Assembly (NCBI RefSeq): GCF_039540515.1
Contig: NZ_BAABFA010000023.1
Coordinates: forward strand, 62,001 to 126,000
Reading direction: 5' to 3'
DNA from: Nemorincola caseinilytica
GTDB taxonomy: Bacteria > Bacteroidota > Bacteroidia > Chitinophagales > Chitinophagaceae
Length of the DNA stretch: 64,000 nucleotides
Below are positions 1-7,914 of this stretch, piece after piece (within the stretch, counting starts at the first letter, position 1; each line of letters begins with the position of its first letter). The notes beneath the pieces are model-generated. The model was not told the DNA's origin. It made no database searches and saw nothing but the letters and a program-made list of their open reading frames with translations. The translations under genes were made by a program, and so were the position numbers.

Positions 1-540
1 GAACACCCTGCGCCTGCGCTGCGGCATACCATGGTCGGCGGCGTTTATCACACGCCATTCCACCACATAGCCCAGGTCTGCCAGCGATGCCAGCATGATG
101 GCAAAGTCGCGCCCCCGCTGTGTGGCCGGCGATTTCAGCAGTCGGTCCACATTCTCCAGGAAAAGGTATTTGGGCTTGTGTTCTTTCTCTTTCAGTATGC
201 GGTGTATCTCCCACCATAGCACGCCTTTTTTGCCTTCCAGCCCGGCGGCCTTGTTCAGTGTGCGGGCCACAGAGTAGTCCTGGCAGGGAAATCCACCCAC
301 CAGCAGGTCGTGGTCGGGTATCTCTGCGGTAGGTACCTTGGCTATGTCCTCGTTGCAGTGGCCGGCGGTGCCGAACCTGCTGGTGTATACAAAAGATGCA
401 TCCTGTTTTTTGGTAGAGGGTTCCCACTGATTGCTCCACACAGTATGGAACCGGCCGGACGACCGCTCGAGGCCTATCCTGAACCCGCCTACCCCTGCGA
501 ACAACTCTATGGTGCGTATCTCGCCCTTTTTACCCGGCAT
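1..540 (-). CDS. DNA (cytosine-5-)-methyltransferase, 3' part outside window
   Basis: This gene methylates C5 of cytosine in a specific DNA site, usually as part of a restriction-modification or Dcm-type system. The 180 visible residues start MPGKKGEIRTIELFAGVGG, which contains motif I (FAGVGGFRIGLE). They go on to motif IV with catalytic Cys86 (GGFPCQDYSVA), motif VI (FLENVDRLL, E129-N130-V131) and motif VIII (QRRRRVF, 174-180). The target-recognition domain and motifs IX-X lie beyond base 1, so the recognition site cannot be guessed. The ATG at 540 sits 36 nt after the vsr stop, which suggests one operon with vsr. No restriction endonuclease gene is visible in the window; one could lie to the left. 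Confidence 0.94.
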   Translation of the reverse strand, partial: MPGKKGEIRTIELFAGVGGFRIGLERSSGRFHTVWSNQWEPSTKKQDASFVYTSRFGTAGHCNEDIAKVPTAEIPDHDLLVGGFPCQDYSVARTLNKAAGLEGKKGVLWWEIHRILKEKEHKPKYLFLENVDRLLKSPATQRGRDFAIMLASLADLGYVVEWRVINAADHGMPQRRRRVF

Positions 541-576
541 GCGACAAAGATAGGTTCGGCAGGCATCCGATCCAAA

Positions 577-1026
577 TCATTTTAAGGCCTCTTCCACCTG
601 TATCACTACATTGTGGATATCTTCCTTTAGCTTACATTCCCATATGGTCAGCGCCTGCCAGCCTAGTGCCTGTAGCTCGGCCACCTTCCGGGCATCGCGC
701 GCCACGTTCTTCTCGAATTTCTCCTGCCAGAAGGCCGAATTGGTCTTGGGCAGTGTGTGGCTGCAATGCGGGCAGCGGTGCCAGAAGCAACCATTCACAA
801 AAACGGCCACCTTTCTGCCCGGGAAAGCTATATCGGGTCTGCCGGGTATCTTTTTATAGTGCAGCCTGTAGCCGCGTATGCCCTTATCCCACAGCGCCTT
901 TCGCAGTACCAGTTCAGGAGTGGTGTTCCTGGCCTTGTTGGCGCTCATCACTTCCGACACCTTAGCGTTCTTGGGTGTCGGCGATCGTTTGTCCCTGCTA
1001 TATCGCCTTTCTTCCATGCATCTCAA
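577..1026 (-). CDS. vsr: Vsr very-short-patch mismatch repair endonuclease
   Basis: Vsr nicks DNA 5' of the T in T:G mismatches that arise when 5-methylcytosine deaminates, and so protects methylated sites from C-to-T mutation. The 149-residue product has the family core: PGRPDIAF with the catalytic Asp65, VFVNGCFWHRCPHC with zinc-ligand Cys/His and His83, and the late WEC (E130, C131). It lies directly upstream of the C5-methyltransferase on the same strand, the classic partner arrangement. The start could be the first Met (1026) or the Met three codons later (1017); neither has a clear ribosome-binding site. Confidence 0.95.
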   Translation of the reverse strand: MRCMEERRYSRDKRSPTPKNAKVSEVMSANKARNTTPELVLRKALWDKGIRGYRLHYKKIPGRPDIAFPGRKVAVFVNGCFWHRCPHCSHTLPKTNSAFWQEKFEKNVARDARKVAELQALGWQALTIWECKLKEDIHNVVIQVEEALK

Positions 1027-1137
1027 ATTTACCCACCTTTATCCATATGCGCTCTGCCTTCTGAGTGCATTTCAAAACTTCGTATAATATTTAGTGATAA
1101 CACCGGCTCGGCGGCGCAACGATCATACTGTCTTTCA

Positions 1138-1292
1138 GAAGCCCCACCCGACCTCCCCAAAGGGGAGGAGATGGACCGTGCTACTCACCGGCAAAATGCA
1201 AGAGTAACAGTGGCATAATATTACCAGATAACAACCGCGCGAAAGCGAGGACGAAATAACTCTTCCCCTATGGGGAGGTCGGGTGGGGCTTC
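1138..1292. repeat. Inverted-repeat element with two CCTCCCC palindromes
   Basis: A perfect 21-bp inverted repeat (1138-1158 and 1272-1292, arms reading GAAGCCCCACCCGACCTCCCC and its complement) brackets 113 nt. Next to each arm the CCTCCCC/GGGGAGG unit forms a short hairpin. The same unit recurs in single copies elsewhere in the window (5798, 12980, 43193), so this looks like two oppositely oriented copies of a REP-like element forming a non-coding cassette. Confidence 0.8.
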
Positions 1293-1377
1293 GGTGAGCC
1301 CTGTATGCGAATGTCGGGGTGAGGCTGACGTGCGAAGATCTGAAATGTACCTTCCGCCTCATGCTGCAAAAATGAAG

Positions 1378-1385
1378 TATTTTTG
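1378..1385 (+). promoter_or_regulatory. Bacteroidota -7 box (TATTTTTG)
   Basis: TATTTTTG matches TAnnTTTG and ends 8 nt before the ATG at 1394, which supports that start and predicts a very short leader. Confidence 0.6.
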
Positions 1386-1393
1386 TAGTTCCG

Positions 1394-2713
1394 ATGAGAT
1401 ACTGCTTTTGTGCGATATGGGGTCTGTTCATGGTAGTGTGCGCACACGCACAGGTCATTACCACTATCAGCAGGTCTATTTGCACCACTCCCTCTGCCAA
1501 TGACAATAATACTTTCCTCGATCTTCGCAGCTTCAACGGTATTGCAGTAGATGGTACCGGTAATATATACGTCACAGAGTGGAACAGTGGTGCCGTGCTA
1601 AAGGTATCAGAGACCGACGACTGCATGAAGGTCTTCGCGGGCTCTGGCGACCTCTCCGCAGCCGAGCGTGGCTCTGAGAAAGGGGCATCCATTCTCTACC
1701 CTCATGGCATAGCTGCCGATAAGGTGGGCAATATATATGTAGCACAGTACCACGGCTGCGTGGTGCGCCGTATATCGCCCGATGGTACCAATACCATAGT
1801 GGCCGGCAATAAGATATGTGGCTACAACAGGGACGGCAAGCCTGCTACCGCTACATGGATGGGCAATCCCAATGGCGTGACCATAGATGGCAACGGCAAT
1901 ATGTACATAGCCGATGAGATGAACCAGGTAGTACTAAAGGTGACACCTGATGGCTATATGGTCACTTACGCAGGTACATCGGGCCTGAAGGGCTACTCCG
2001 GCGACCGTGGGTCTGCACTGGTAGCGAGGCTGAACATGCCCTATGGCCTGGCCGCGGGCGTGAATGGTGATATGTATATATCGGATACGAAGAACCATGT
2101 GGTGCGCCGGGTAGATGCAGAAGGTATCATTACCACTGTGGCAGGCAATGGCAGTAAGGGGTATGAGGGCGATGGCGGGCCCGCGACCGCTGCAAAGCTG
2201 CATGAGCCCAGGGGCATAGCCGTAGATGGAGAGGGCAACCTCTATATAGCTGATGAGAACAACCATGTGGTAAGGAAAGTGACCCCCGCAGGTATCATCA
2301 GTACCTATGCAGGCAATGGGCGTAAGGGCCATAGCCGCGATGGTGCACCTGCCACGGCCATCAGCCTCACCAACCCCCGCGATGTGGCCGTAGATGATGA
2401 TGGCAACCTCTACATAATAGACTTTGATAGCGATAATACCCGCCGTATACACAAAGTAGCCGCAGTAGGTGTACCTCGGGCCGAACTGAAGGTGTCGCCG
2501 GGCCAAACGGCACACTATATAAGGGTAGATAATTGCACATATACATCGGTCACTATACTGGATGCCAGCGAAAAAGTGATGTCCGAACAGGCGGTCACGG
2601 GCCGCTCGTTCCAGGTAAGTATCGCAGGGCTTGCTCCCGGCAATTATATCCTCGACTTCCGCAAGCCGGGTATGGAGAGCAAAAAGGTGCGTTTTTCGGT
2701 ATCGGAGCAGTAG
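1394..2713 (+). CDS. Secreted NHL-repeat beta-propeller protein
   Basis: The 439-aa product has an N-terminal signal peptide (hydrophobic to about residue 19, ending AHAQ). Five or so NHL repeats follow, of the type GIAVDGxGNxYIADxxNHVVRKV, with linkers VAGNGxxGYxGDGGPA. These build a six-bladed-type propeller over roughly residues 45-365. The last 70 residues (from LKVSPGQTAHY) resemble a type IX secretion sorting domain, including a GNYIL strand, but the usual short YPNP-type entry motif is degenerate. It is probably an extracellular or outer-membrane-associated binding protein; the ligand is unknown. Transcription from a TATTTTTG box just upstream is likely. It is not obviously co-transcribed with rpsT, which has its own promoter. 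Confidence 0.85.
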   Translation: MRYCFCAIWGLFMVVCAHAQVITTISRSICTTPSANDNNTFLDLRSFNGIAVDGTGNIYVTEWNSGAVLKVSETDDCMKVFAGSGDLSAAERGSEKGASILYPHGIAADKVGNIYVAQYHGCVVRRISPDGTNTIVAGNKICGYNRDGKPATATWMGNPNGVTIDGNGNMYIADEMNQVVLKVTPDGYMVTYAGTSGLKGYSGDRGSALVARLNMPYGLAAGVNGDMYISDTKNHVVRRVDAEGIITTVAGNGSKGYEGDGGPATAAKLHEPRGIAVDGEGNLYIADENNHVVRKVTPAGIISTYAGNGRKGHSRDGAPATAISLTNPRDVAVDDDGNLYIIDFDSDNTRRIHKVAAVGVPRAELKVSPGQTAHYIRVDNCTYTSVTILDASEKVMSEQAVTGRSFQVSIAGLAPGNYILDFRKPGMESKKVRFSVSEQ

Positions 2714-2792
2714 GCAGCGTTATTTTCGCTTCGCAGCAATGGAACAAAACGGTATTTTTGCCTCCAGAAGAAGTAATACCCGATTTTTATTT

Positions 2793-2822
2793 TTTGTATT
2801 CAGAATATTTCCCTTACCTTTG
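2793..2822 (+). promoter_or_regulatory. rpsT promoter, -33 TTTG / -7 TACCTTTG
   Basis: TTTG at 2793-2796 and TACCTTTG at 2815-2822 are 18 nt apart, matching the Bacteroidota housekeeping consensus. The predicted transcript has a leader of about 20 nt before the rpsT ATG. Confidence 0.8.
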
Positions 2823-2846
2823 CAGTCCTTAAATTTTTAGAAATAG

Positions 2847-3098
2847 ATGGCAAACCATAAAGCAACCAAGAAAGACGTCCGTCAGAGTGAAAAACGTCGT
2901 GAGCGTAACCGTTATTACGGAAAAACAACTCGTAATGCGATACGCACACTTTTGGCTAGCGACAAAACTGCTGCCCAGGAAGGTCTGACAAAGGTCATCT
3001 CTATGATAGACAAGCTGGCCAAGCGTAATGTGATACACAAGAACAAGGCAAGCAACCTGAAATCAGGCCTGGTGAAGCGCGTTAACGCAATGGCGTAA
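2847..3098 (+). CDS. rpsT: 30S ribosomal protein S20
   Basis: S20 binds the 5' domain and helix 44 of 16S rRNA in the small subunit. The 83-aa sequence has the standard start MANHKATKKDVRQSEKRRER, is rich in Lys/Arg and Ala, and ends in the LAKRNVIHKNKASNLKSGL helix typical of the family. Length is normal. It is monocistronic: its own -33/-7 promoter lies upstream and a strong hairpin terminator follows at 3120. Confidence 0.98.
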   Translation: MANHKATKKDVRQSEKRRERNRYYGKTTRNAIRTLLASDKTAAQEGLTKVISMIDKLAKRNVIHKNKASNLKSGLVKRVNAMA

Positions 3099-3119
3099 TT
3101 CCGCTTTTAATATATTCGT

Positions 3120-3153
3120 CCGTCCCGCACGCCGTGTGGGACGGATATTTTTT
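3120..3153 (+). terminator. rpsT terminator
   Basis: The stem CCGTCCCGCAC (3120-3130) pairs with GTGTGGGACGG (3134-3144) with one G-U pair and a GCC loop, followed by ATATTTTTT. This is a good intrinsic terminator. Confidence 0.85.
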
Positions 3154-3221
3154 GCCCCATACGTTATAGCGTTCATTTGCTGTACGTTCCCCGAAACCAC
3201 TTTTTGAAGGTACCTTTTATG

Positions 3222-3229
3222 TACCTTTG
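3222..3229 (+). promoter_or_regulatory. nusB -7 box (TACCTTTG)
   Basis: TACCTTTG is identical to the rpsT box. A TTTTTG run at 3201-3206 could be the -33 element at slightly short spacing. Transcription would start about 25 nt before the nusB ATG. Confidence 0.65.
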
Positions 3230-3261
3230 CACCTCTAAAAAAAAAGGTCCCTTTTTCTATT

Positions 3262-4194
3262 ATGATCAGTCGCAGGAATATCCGTGTGAAGGTGATGCAA
3301 ACGCTGTATACGCTTTCGTCGCTGGAAAACGGTGCTCAGGGAGATATAGATGCAGCAGCTTCCGTTCTCAACAACAAGCTGGGCCAGGTGCTCGATCTGT
3401 TCACCATATCGGTACTGTATGTGGCGCGTATAGCCCAGTATGCCGATGTGGATGCCCGCCAGCGCGCCTCGCGCTATCTTGCCACATCCAGCGACCAGAA
3501 CATAGATGTCCGTATAGCTACCAGCAGCTTTGTGCAGCTCATGATGGGCAACAAGAGCTTCAACGAGCGCATAAAGAACAACAAGCTGGAGCGCTATATA
3601 GATGAGGACCTTGTGAAAAAGGTGTTCGGCCAGCTGGCACGCTCTGCAGAGTACAGCGTGTATACCGATGCGGCGAAGCACACCCCCGTGGCCGATAAGG
3701 CCATACTGCAGCATATATGGGAGAAAGAGGTGCTGGGCAGCGAAGATGCTCTGAGCCACTTTACCGACGAGCTGCCGGGCTGGGAGGACGATAATGAGCT
3801 CATCATCATGCTCATGCAGAATTTCTTCAGGGGCAATCCCAAGGTCGATTTCTCAAGGCTGCTCTCTGCCGAGAAGCGTGAGTATGCCCACGACCTGCTG
3901 AAGGCCGTAATGGAGCGCGGAGAACATTGCATGGAACTCATAACCCCCAAGCTCACCAACTGGGATAAGGAGCGTGTGGCGGTGATAGATATGCTGCTGC
4001 TGCGCATGGGCGTATGCGAGTTCCTCTATTTCCCTACCATCCCTACCAAGGTGACCATAAACGAGTACATAGATATAGCCAAACAATACAGTACCCCGCA
4101 GAGCGGCCAGTTCGTGAACGGTGTGCTGGATAACATACTGAAGGACCTGGTGAAACAGGACCTGGTGACCAAAACAGACCGTAACAAGGACTAA
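3262..4194 (+). CDS. nusB: Transcription antitermination factor NusB (long form)
   Basis: NusB binds boxA RNA together with S10 (NusE) to form the antitermination complex on rRNA operons. At 310 aa it is about twice the Proteobacterial length. The start MISRRNIRVKVMQTLY is the family N-terminus. An extended middle follows, and the C-terminal NusB fold carries EYIDIAKQYSTPQSGQFVNGVLDNI (near residues 275-300), the conserved NGVLD region. The long form is usual in Bacteroidota. A DUF1573 lipoprotein, yajC and coaE follow at short spacing, which suggests a shared transcript. Confidence 0.95.
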   Translation: MISRRNIRVKVMQTLYTLSSLENGAQGDIDAAASVLNNKLGQVLDLFTISVLYVARIAQYADVDARQRASRYLATSSDQNIDVRIATSSFVQLMMGNKSFNERIKNNKLERYIDEDLVKKVFGQLARSAEYSVYTDAAKHTPVADKAILQHIWEKEVLGSEDALSHFTDELPGWEDDNELIIMLMQNFFRGNPKVDFSRLLSAEKREYAHDLLKAVMERGEHCMELITPKLTNWDKERVAVIDMLLLRMGVCEFLYFPTIPTKVTINEYIDIAKQYSTPQSGQFVNGVLDNILKDLVKQDLVTKTDRNKD

Positions 4195-4205
4195 AAACAG
4201 CTACA

Positions 4206-4670
4206 ATGAAACGTTATTTGGCATTCGCCATGCTGGCACTTGCAGCCTGTGGCGGAGACACTAAGCAGGAACAGAGCAACGACAAGCTACCGGCCAGCCT
4301 TGTGAGCAACCCTCACAGCGCTGCAGGTATAGACACTGTGGCCGCAGCTATGAAGCCCGTTATGAAGTTCAGCGATACCTCGCACAACTTCGGCACCATA
4401 CACGAGGGCGAAACGGTATCGCACGAGTTCGCATTCACCAATACCGGCAAAACGCCGCTTATCATCAGTTCGGCATCAGGTTCCTGCGGCTGCACCGTGC
4501 CTGAGTACCCGAAGGAGCCTATAGCTCCCGGCCAGGCCGCCACACTGAAGGTCACCTTCAACTCTGCAGGCAAGGGTGGCCACCAGGAAAAATCGGTAAC
4601 ACTCATCACCAATACTTTGCAGGGCAGGCAGATGCTGTTCATACAGGCCGAGGTAGAAAAGAAAAAATAG
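4206..4670 (+). CDS. DUF1573 lipoprotein
   Basis: The 154-aa product starts with a lipoprotein signal (LALAAC, lipid Cys15). It then has a DUF1573 domain from about residue 57: FGTIHEGETVSHEF, an FTNTGKTPLII strand, the SCGCT motif, and IAPGQAATLKVTFNSAGKGG. DUF1573 is an Ig-like beta-sandwich common in Bacteroidota envelopes; its biochemical role is unknown. It starts 11 nt after nusB and is followed by yajC 30 nt later, an arrangement I recall from other Bacteroidota genomes. Confidence 0.88.
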   Translation: MKRYLAFAMLALAACGGDTKQEQSNDKLPASLVSNPHSAAGIDTVAAAMKPVMKFSDTSHNFGTIHEGETVSHEFAFTNTGKTPLIISSASGSCGCTVPEYPKEPIAPGQAATLKVTFNSAGKGGHQEKSVTLITNTLQGRQMLFIQAEVEKKK

Positions 4671-4700
4671 CTTAACAACAACGATAAATAAAACAAAAAG

Positions 4701-5057
4701 ATGCAATTCAATTCATTCTTATTACAGGCAGGCGCACCGGGTCCCGGTGGTCTTGGCGGTCCTGTGTTCCTCATGGTGGGTATGTTCGTGGTCATGTATT
4801 TCTTCATGATACGCCCACAGAACAAGCGTGCCAAAGAACAAAAGAAATTCGCAGACAGCCTTACGCCCAGCGAGAACACAGTAGTGACCACTGCCGGCAT
4901 ACATGCCCGCATCAGCCGTGCCAATGATGATGGCACTCTGCAGGTAGAGATAAGCCGTGGTGTGTTCATGACCATAGAGCGCTCTGCCATATCTATGGAA
5001 ATGACCGAGGCTGCCCGCAAGAAGGCAGGCACTGCCACTGCTGTGGCTGCTAAGTAA
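4701..5057 (+). CDS. yajC: Preprotein translocase subunit YajC
   Basis: YajC is a small inner-membrane protein of the SecDF-YajC accessory complex. The 118 residues contain one membrane segment (PVFLMVGMFVVMYFFMI, about 21-37) followed at once by the family signature RPQNKRAKEQKKF. A KOW-like cytoplasmic stretch with TTAGIHARI and a conserved VEISRGVFMTIERSAI comes next. Length and layout are normal. It sits between the DUF1573 lipoprotein gene and coaE on the same strand. Confidence 0.95.
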   Translation: MQFNSFLLQAGAPGPGGLGGPVFLMVGMFVVMYFFMIRPQNKRAKEQKKFADSLTPSENTVVTTAGIHARISRANDDGTLQVEISRGVFMTIERSAISMEMTEAARKKAGTATAVAAK

Positions 5058-5117
5058 AAATATTTCAGCGCTCACGTCGCTCTTTTTAAGAAGAGGGAGA
5101 GGCTAAAACACCGGTCT

Positions 5118-5744
5118 ATGGGCCACAACACACATGCCGCAGGCCCGCTGAGGGTGGGTATCACTGGCGGCATAGGATCGGGGAAAAGTATAGTATGCCG
5201 GGTGTTCGCAACGCTCGGCATACCTGTTCTTAGTGCCGATGATACATCGCGCCACCTGCTCGACCATGATATTACCGTAAAGCAGGCCATCATGCAGGCG
5301 CTGGGTACCGATACCTATATCAATGGCTGCCCCGACCGCGAGAAGATAGCCGCTATAGTATATCGCGATCCGCAAAAGCTTCAGCAACTCAATGCCATAG
5401 TACACCCCGCCACCATACGCTATGCCGATGAGTGGCTGCAACGGCACAGCACACTCTACGTCATCAAAGAGGCCGCTATATTCTTCGAGAGCGGTACACA
5501 TACGGGTATGGATGTGATGGTGGGCATATCTGCCCCACGAGAGCTGCGCATACAGCGCGCCATGCAGCGTGGAGGCACCACGCGCGAGAAGATAGAGAGC
5601 ATTATGGCCCGCCAGATGGACGAGGACGAAAAAATGCGCCGCTGCGACCATGTCATTATCAACGATGATGCTACGGCCATTCTTCCACAGGTGCTTCATT
5701 TACACCATATTCTCCTTTCCCCAAATCCCTTAGGTTCCCGATAG
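5118..5744 (+). CDS. coaE: Dephospho-CoA kinase
   Basis: This enzyme catalyses the last step of coenzyme A synthesis, phosphorylating the 3'-hydroxyl of dephospho-CoA with ATP. The 208-aa protein has a P-loop at GGIGSGKS (17-24), the SADDTSR segment (the family usually has DAD), and HP motif IVHPATIR. The lid-type region with QRAMQRGG and RQMDEDEK matches the family RxxxQ region. It is the last gene of the apparent nusB-DUF1573-yajC-coaE run. The C-terminal LSPNPLGSR tail is short and poorly conserved. Confidence 0.95.
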   Translation: MGHNTHAAGPLRVGITGGIGSGKSIVCRVFATLGIPVLSADDTSRHLLDHDITVKQAIMQALGTDTYINGCPDREKIAAIVYRDPQKLQQLNAIVHPATIRYADEWLQRHSTLYVIKEAAIFFESGTHTGMDVMVGISAPRELRIQRAMQRGGTTREKIESIMARQMDEDEKMRRCDHVIINDDATAILPQVLHLHHILLSPNPLGSR

Positions 5745-5797
5745 TTGATACTATTTCGTGCCTAAGTATTGCACGAAATGCCGGTCAAAACCCATCA

Positions 5798-5827
5798 CCT
5801 CCCCGATGGGGAGGCTGGGAGGGGCTG
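5798..5827. repeat. REP-like palindromic element
   Basis: CCTCCCC-GAT-GGGGAGG followed by CTGGGAGGGGCT has the same architecture as the arms at 1138 and 1272: a hairpin plus a GGGAGGGGCT half-site. It is intergenic, between coaE and the OsmC gene. Confidence 0.75.
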
Positions 5828-5868
5828 AATACATATATACCTATAGCTGCCGGTGCGGTAAAGTGTGA

Positions 5869-5876
5869 TATATTTG
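5869..5876 (+). promoter_or_regulatory. -7 box (TATATTTG) of the OsmC gene
   Basis: TATATTTG matches TAnnTTTG and lies 23 nt upstream of the ATG at 5900. Confidence 0.6.
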
Positions 5877-5899
5877 CGGGTAACAAAAACACACAACAC

Positions 5900-6310
5900 A
5901 TGAAACGCAATGCTACTGCCGTATGGAACGGCTCGGGAAAAGAGGGCAATGGTACCCTTTCCACACAAAGCACCACGCTCAATGCTACACAATATTCATA
6001 TAACAGCCGCTTCGCTGAAGGTGTAGGCACCAATCCCGAAGAACTCATAGCCGCTGCTCATGCAGGCTGCTTCACCATGAAGCTCTCCTTTGTGCTGGGA
6101 GCTGCTGGCTTTACTCCCGATAAGCTGGAGACCCGCTGCGACATCACCCTGGACAATGGCGCTGTTACCACCAGCGATCTTACGCTCACTGCATCTGTTC
6201 CCGGCATATCGCAGGAAAAATTCATGGAGTGTGCTAATGATGCAAAGGCCAACTGCCCTATATCTAAGCTGCTCAACTGCAACATAACGCTGAACGCCAC
6301 CCTGGCATAA
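5900..6310 (+). CDS. OsmC/Ohr family peroxiredoxin
   Basis: OsmC proteins reduce organic hydroperoxides with a pair of reactive cysteines. The 136-aa protein has both: Cys57 in AAAHAGCFTMKLS and Cys119 in AKANCPISKLL. The N-terminal ATAVWNGSGKEGNGTLST and FAEGVGTNPEELI patterns place it in the OsmC rather than the Ohr branch. A -7 box lies upstream and a strong terminator just downstream, so it is probably a single-gene unit. Confidence 0.93.
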   Translation: MKRNATAVWNGSGKEGNGTLSTQSTTLNATQYSYNSRFAEGVGTNPEELIAAAHAGCFTMKLSFVLGAAGFTPDKLETRCDITLDNGAVTTSDLTLTASVPGISQEKFMECANDAKANCPISKLLNCNITLNATLA

Positions 6311-6330
6311 GCCGAAAATATCTTTAAAGA

Positions 6331-6367
6331 ACAGGCCGCATCCCGATAGGATGCGGCCTGTTCTTTT
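6331..6367 (+). terminator. Terminator after OsmC gene
   Basis: ACAGGCCGCATCC (6331-6343) pairs perfectly with GGATGCGGCCTGT (6349-6361) around a CGATA loop, followed by TCTTTTTT. Confidence 0.9.
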
Positions 6368-6442
6368 TTGCCGCCGGGTAATACTTTGTTCGTAATATTA
6401 TGCCTTCTTTAGCAGGTACATTTACCATCAATTATCCAGAAG

Positions 6443-7900
6443 ATGAACGAACAGATCCGCAGTTTGCAGCCCGTAGCGCTATGGGGCTATTTCACCGACC
6501 TCAATGCTGTACCACGCCCTTCCAAGAAAGAGGGTAGGGTCATAGCATTTATGAAAGCGTTCGGCGAGGGCCTTGGCCTCACTACCCTGGTAGACGAGGT
6601 AGGTAATGTCATCATACGTAAGCCGGCCACGCCCGGTATGGCAGACCGCCAGACCGTCATTCTGCAGAGCCACCTGGATATGGTACACCAGAAGAATAGC
6701 GATACCGTGTTCGATTTCGATAAGCAGGGTATAGAGATGTACATAGATGGCGATATCGTAAGGGCCCGTGGCACCACCCTTGGTGCCGACAATGGCATAG
6801 GGGTAGCGGCCATTATGTCGTTGCTCTCATCTACAGATATTCCTCATCCGCCGCTTGAGGCACTTTTTACTATAGACGAGGAGACAGGTATGACGGGCGC
6901 TCTGGCCCTGAAAGGCGGCCTGCTGCATGGCAAGATATTGCTGAACCTGGATACAGAAGAAGATACCGAACTGACCATAGGCTGCGCCGGTGGGGTAGAT
7001 GTAACAGCTACCGGCGAGTATAGGCTCGTTGCTGCATCTGGCGGCCAGGCGTGGCAGCTTGCCGTAAAAGGGCTTACAGGCGGGCACTCCGGCGGCGATA
7101 TACACCTGGGTCGTGGCAATGCCAATAAGCTGCTGACCCGCATATTGCTGCAGCTTACCGGTGAATGCCGCATAGCCATAGCATCTATAGATGGAGGTAG
7201 CCTGCGCAATGCTATCCCGCGCGAGGCGGTAGCGGTATTCACTGCCGTCTCCGCGCATACCGATAGGTTGAATGTGCTTGTGGCAGAGCTCTCTGCCACA
7301 TTGCGGCAGGAGTGCACCGTTACCGATCCCGGCCTTACCATATCGCTACAGACCGCGCATATGCCTGTACAGGTGATGGACGATGAAGCGCAGCAACGGT
7401 TGCTGCGGGCATTGTACGCCTGTCCTAATGGCATATACCGCATGAGCCCCGAGATAAAGGGCCTGGTACAAAGCTCCAACAACCTGGCGCGGGTGCTGGT
7501 GGCAGATGGCGGCTATTCTATACAGTGTCTTACCCGCAGCTCTGTAGATAGTGAGAAGTACGATCTGGCTGCGGCCATATGCAGCGCTTTCGAGCTGGCA
7601 GGGGCCACCATGGCGCTTACCAATGCCTATCCCGGCTGGCAGCCCCGCCCCGATGCCGCCATTGTGCGCATCATGAGCGACCTCTACCGGCAGATGTTCG
7701 GGCAGGAGGCGCATGTGAATGCAGTACATGCCGGGCTGGAATGTGGTATACTGGGCACCAATTATCCTGATGTGCAGATGATATCCTTTGGCCCCAATAT
7801 CTATGGCGCACACTCCCCCGACGAGCGGGTACATATATCATCGGTACAGAAGTTCTGGAGCTACCTGCTGGCTATACTGAAGGAGATACCTAAGGTATAA
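6443..7900 (+). CDS. pepD: Aminoacyl-histidine dipeptidase (Xaa-His dipeptidase, M20)
   Basis: This cytoplasmic zinc dipeptidase of the M20 clan cleaves Xaa-His and related dipeptides. The 485-aa length is normal. Metal and catalytic residues are visible: SHLDMVHQ (His77, Asp79), GADNGIG (Asp116) and IDEETGMTGA (Glu146/Glu147). LNLDTEEDTELTIGCAGG and GGHSGGDIH, the dimerisation-domain signature of PepD, also appear. No signal peptide is present. It stands alone; the converging membrane-protein gene ends 14 nt downstream. Confidence 0.95.
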   Translation: MNEQIRSLQPVALWGYFTDLNAVPRPSKKEGRVIAFMKAFGEGLGLTTLVDEVGNVIIRKPATPGMADRQTVILQSHLDMVHQKNSDTVFDFDKQGIEMYIDGDIVRARGTTLGADNGIGVAAIMSLLSSTDIPHPPLEALFTIDEETGMTGALALKGGLLHGKILLNLDTEEDTELTIGCAGGVDVTATGEYRLVAASGGQAWQLAVKGLTGGHSGGDIHLGRGNANKLLTRILLQLTGECRIAIASIDGGSLRNAIPREAVAVFTAVSAHTDRLNVLVAELSATLRQECTVTDPGLTISLQTAHMPVQVMDDEAQQRLLRALYACPNGIYRMSPEIKGLVQSSNNLARVLVADGGYSIQCLTRSSVDSEKYDLAAAICSAFELAGATMALTNAYPGWQPRPDAAIVRIMSDLYRQMFGQEAHVNAVHAGLECGILGTNYPDVQMISFGPNIYGAHSPDERVHISSVQKFWSYLLAILKEIPKV

Positions 7901-7914
7901 GGTATGCTGCAACG

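Larger units (their letters stand above)
1027..1393. other. Intergenic region with inverted-repeat element
   Basis: No convincing gene lies in this 367-nt spacer between divergent vsr and the NHL-repeat gene. It holds an inverted-repeat-bounded segment (1138-1292) and the -7 box of the downstream gene (1378-1385). Minus-strand frames crossing it overlap the NHL gene and look like shadows. Confidence 0.7.

Noticed and set aside
1135..1692. Minus-strand 185-aa frame
   Set aside because: It overlaps the NHL-repeat gene and the inverted-repeat cassette, and its sequence has no domain or protein-like composition.
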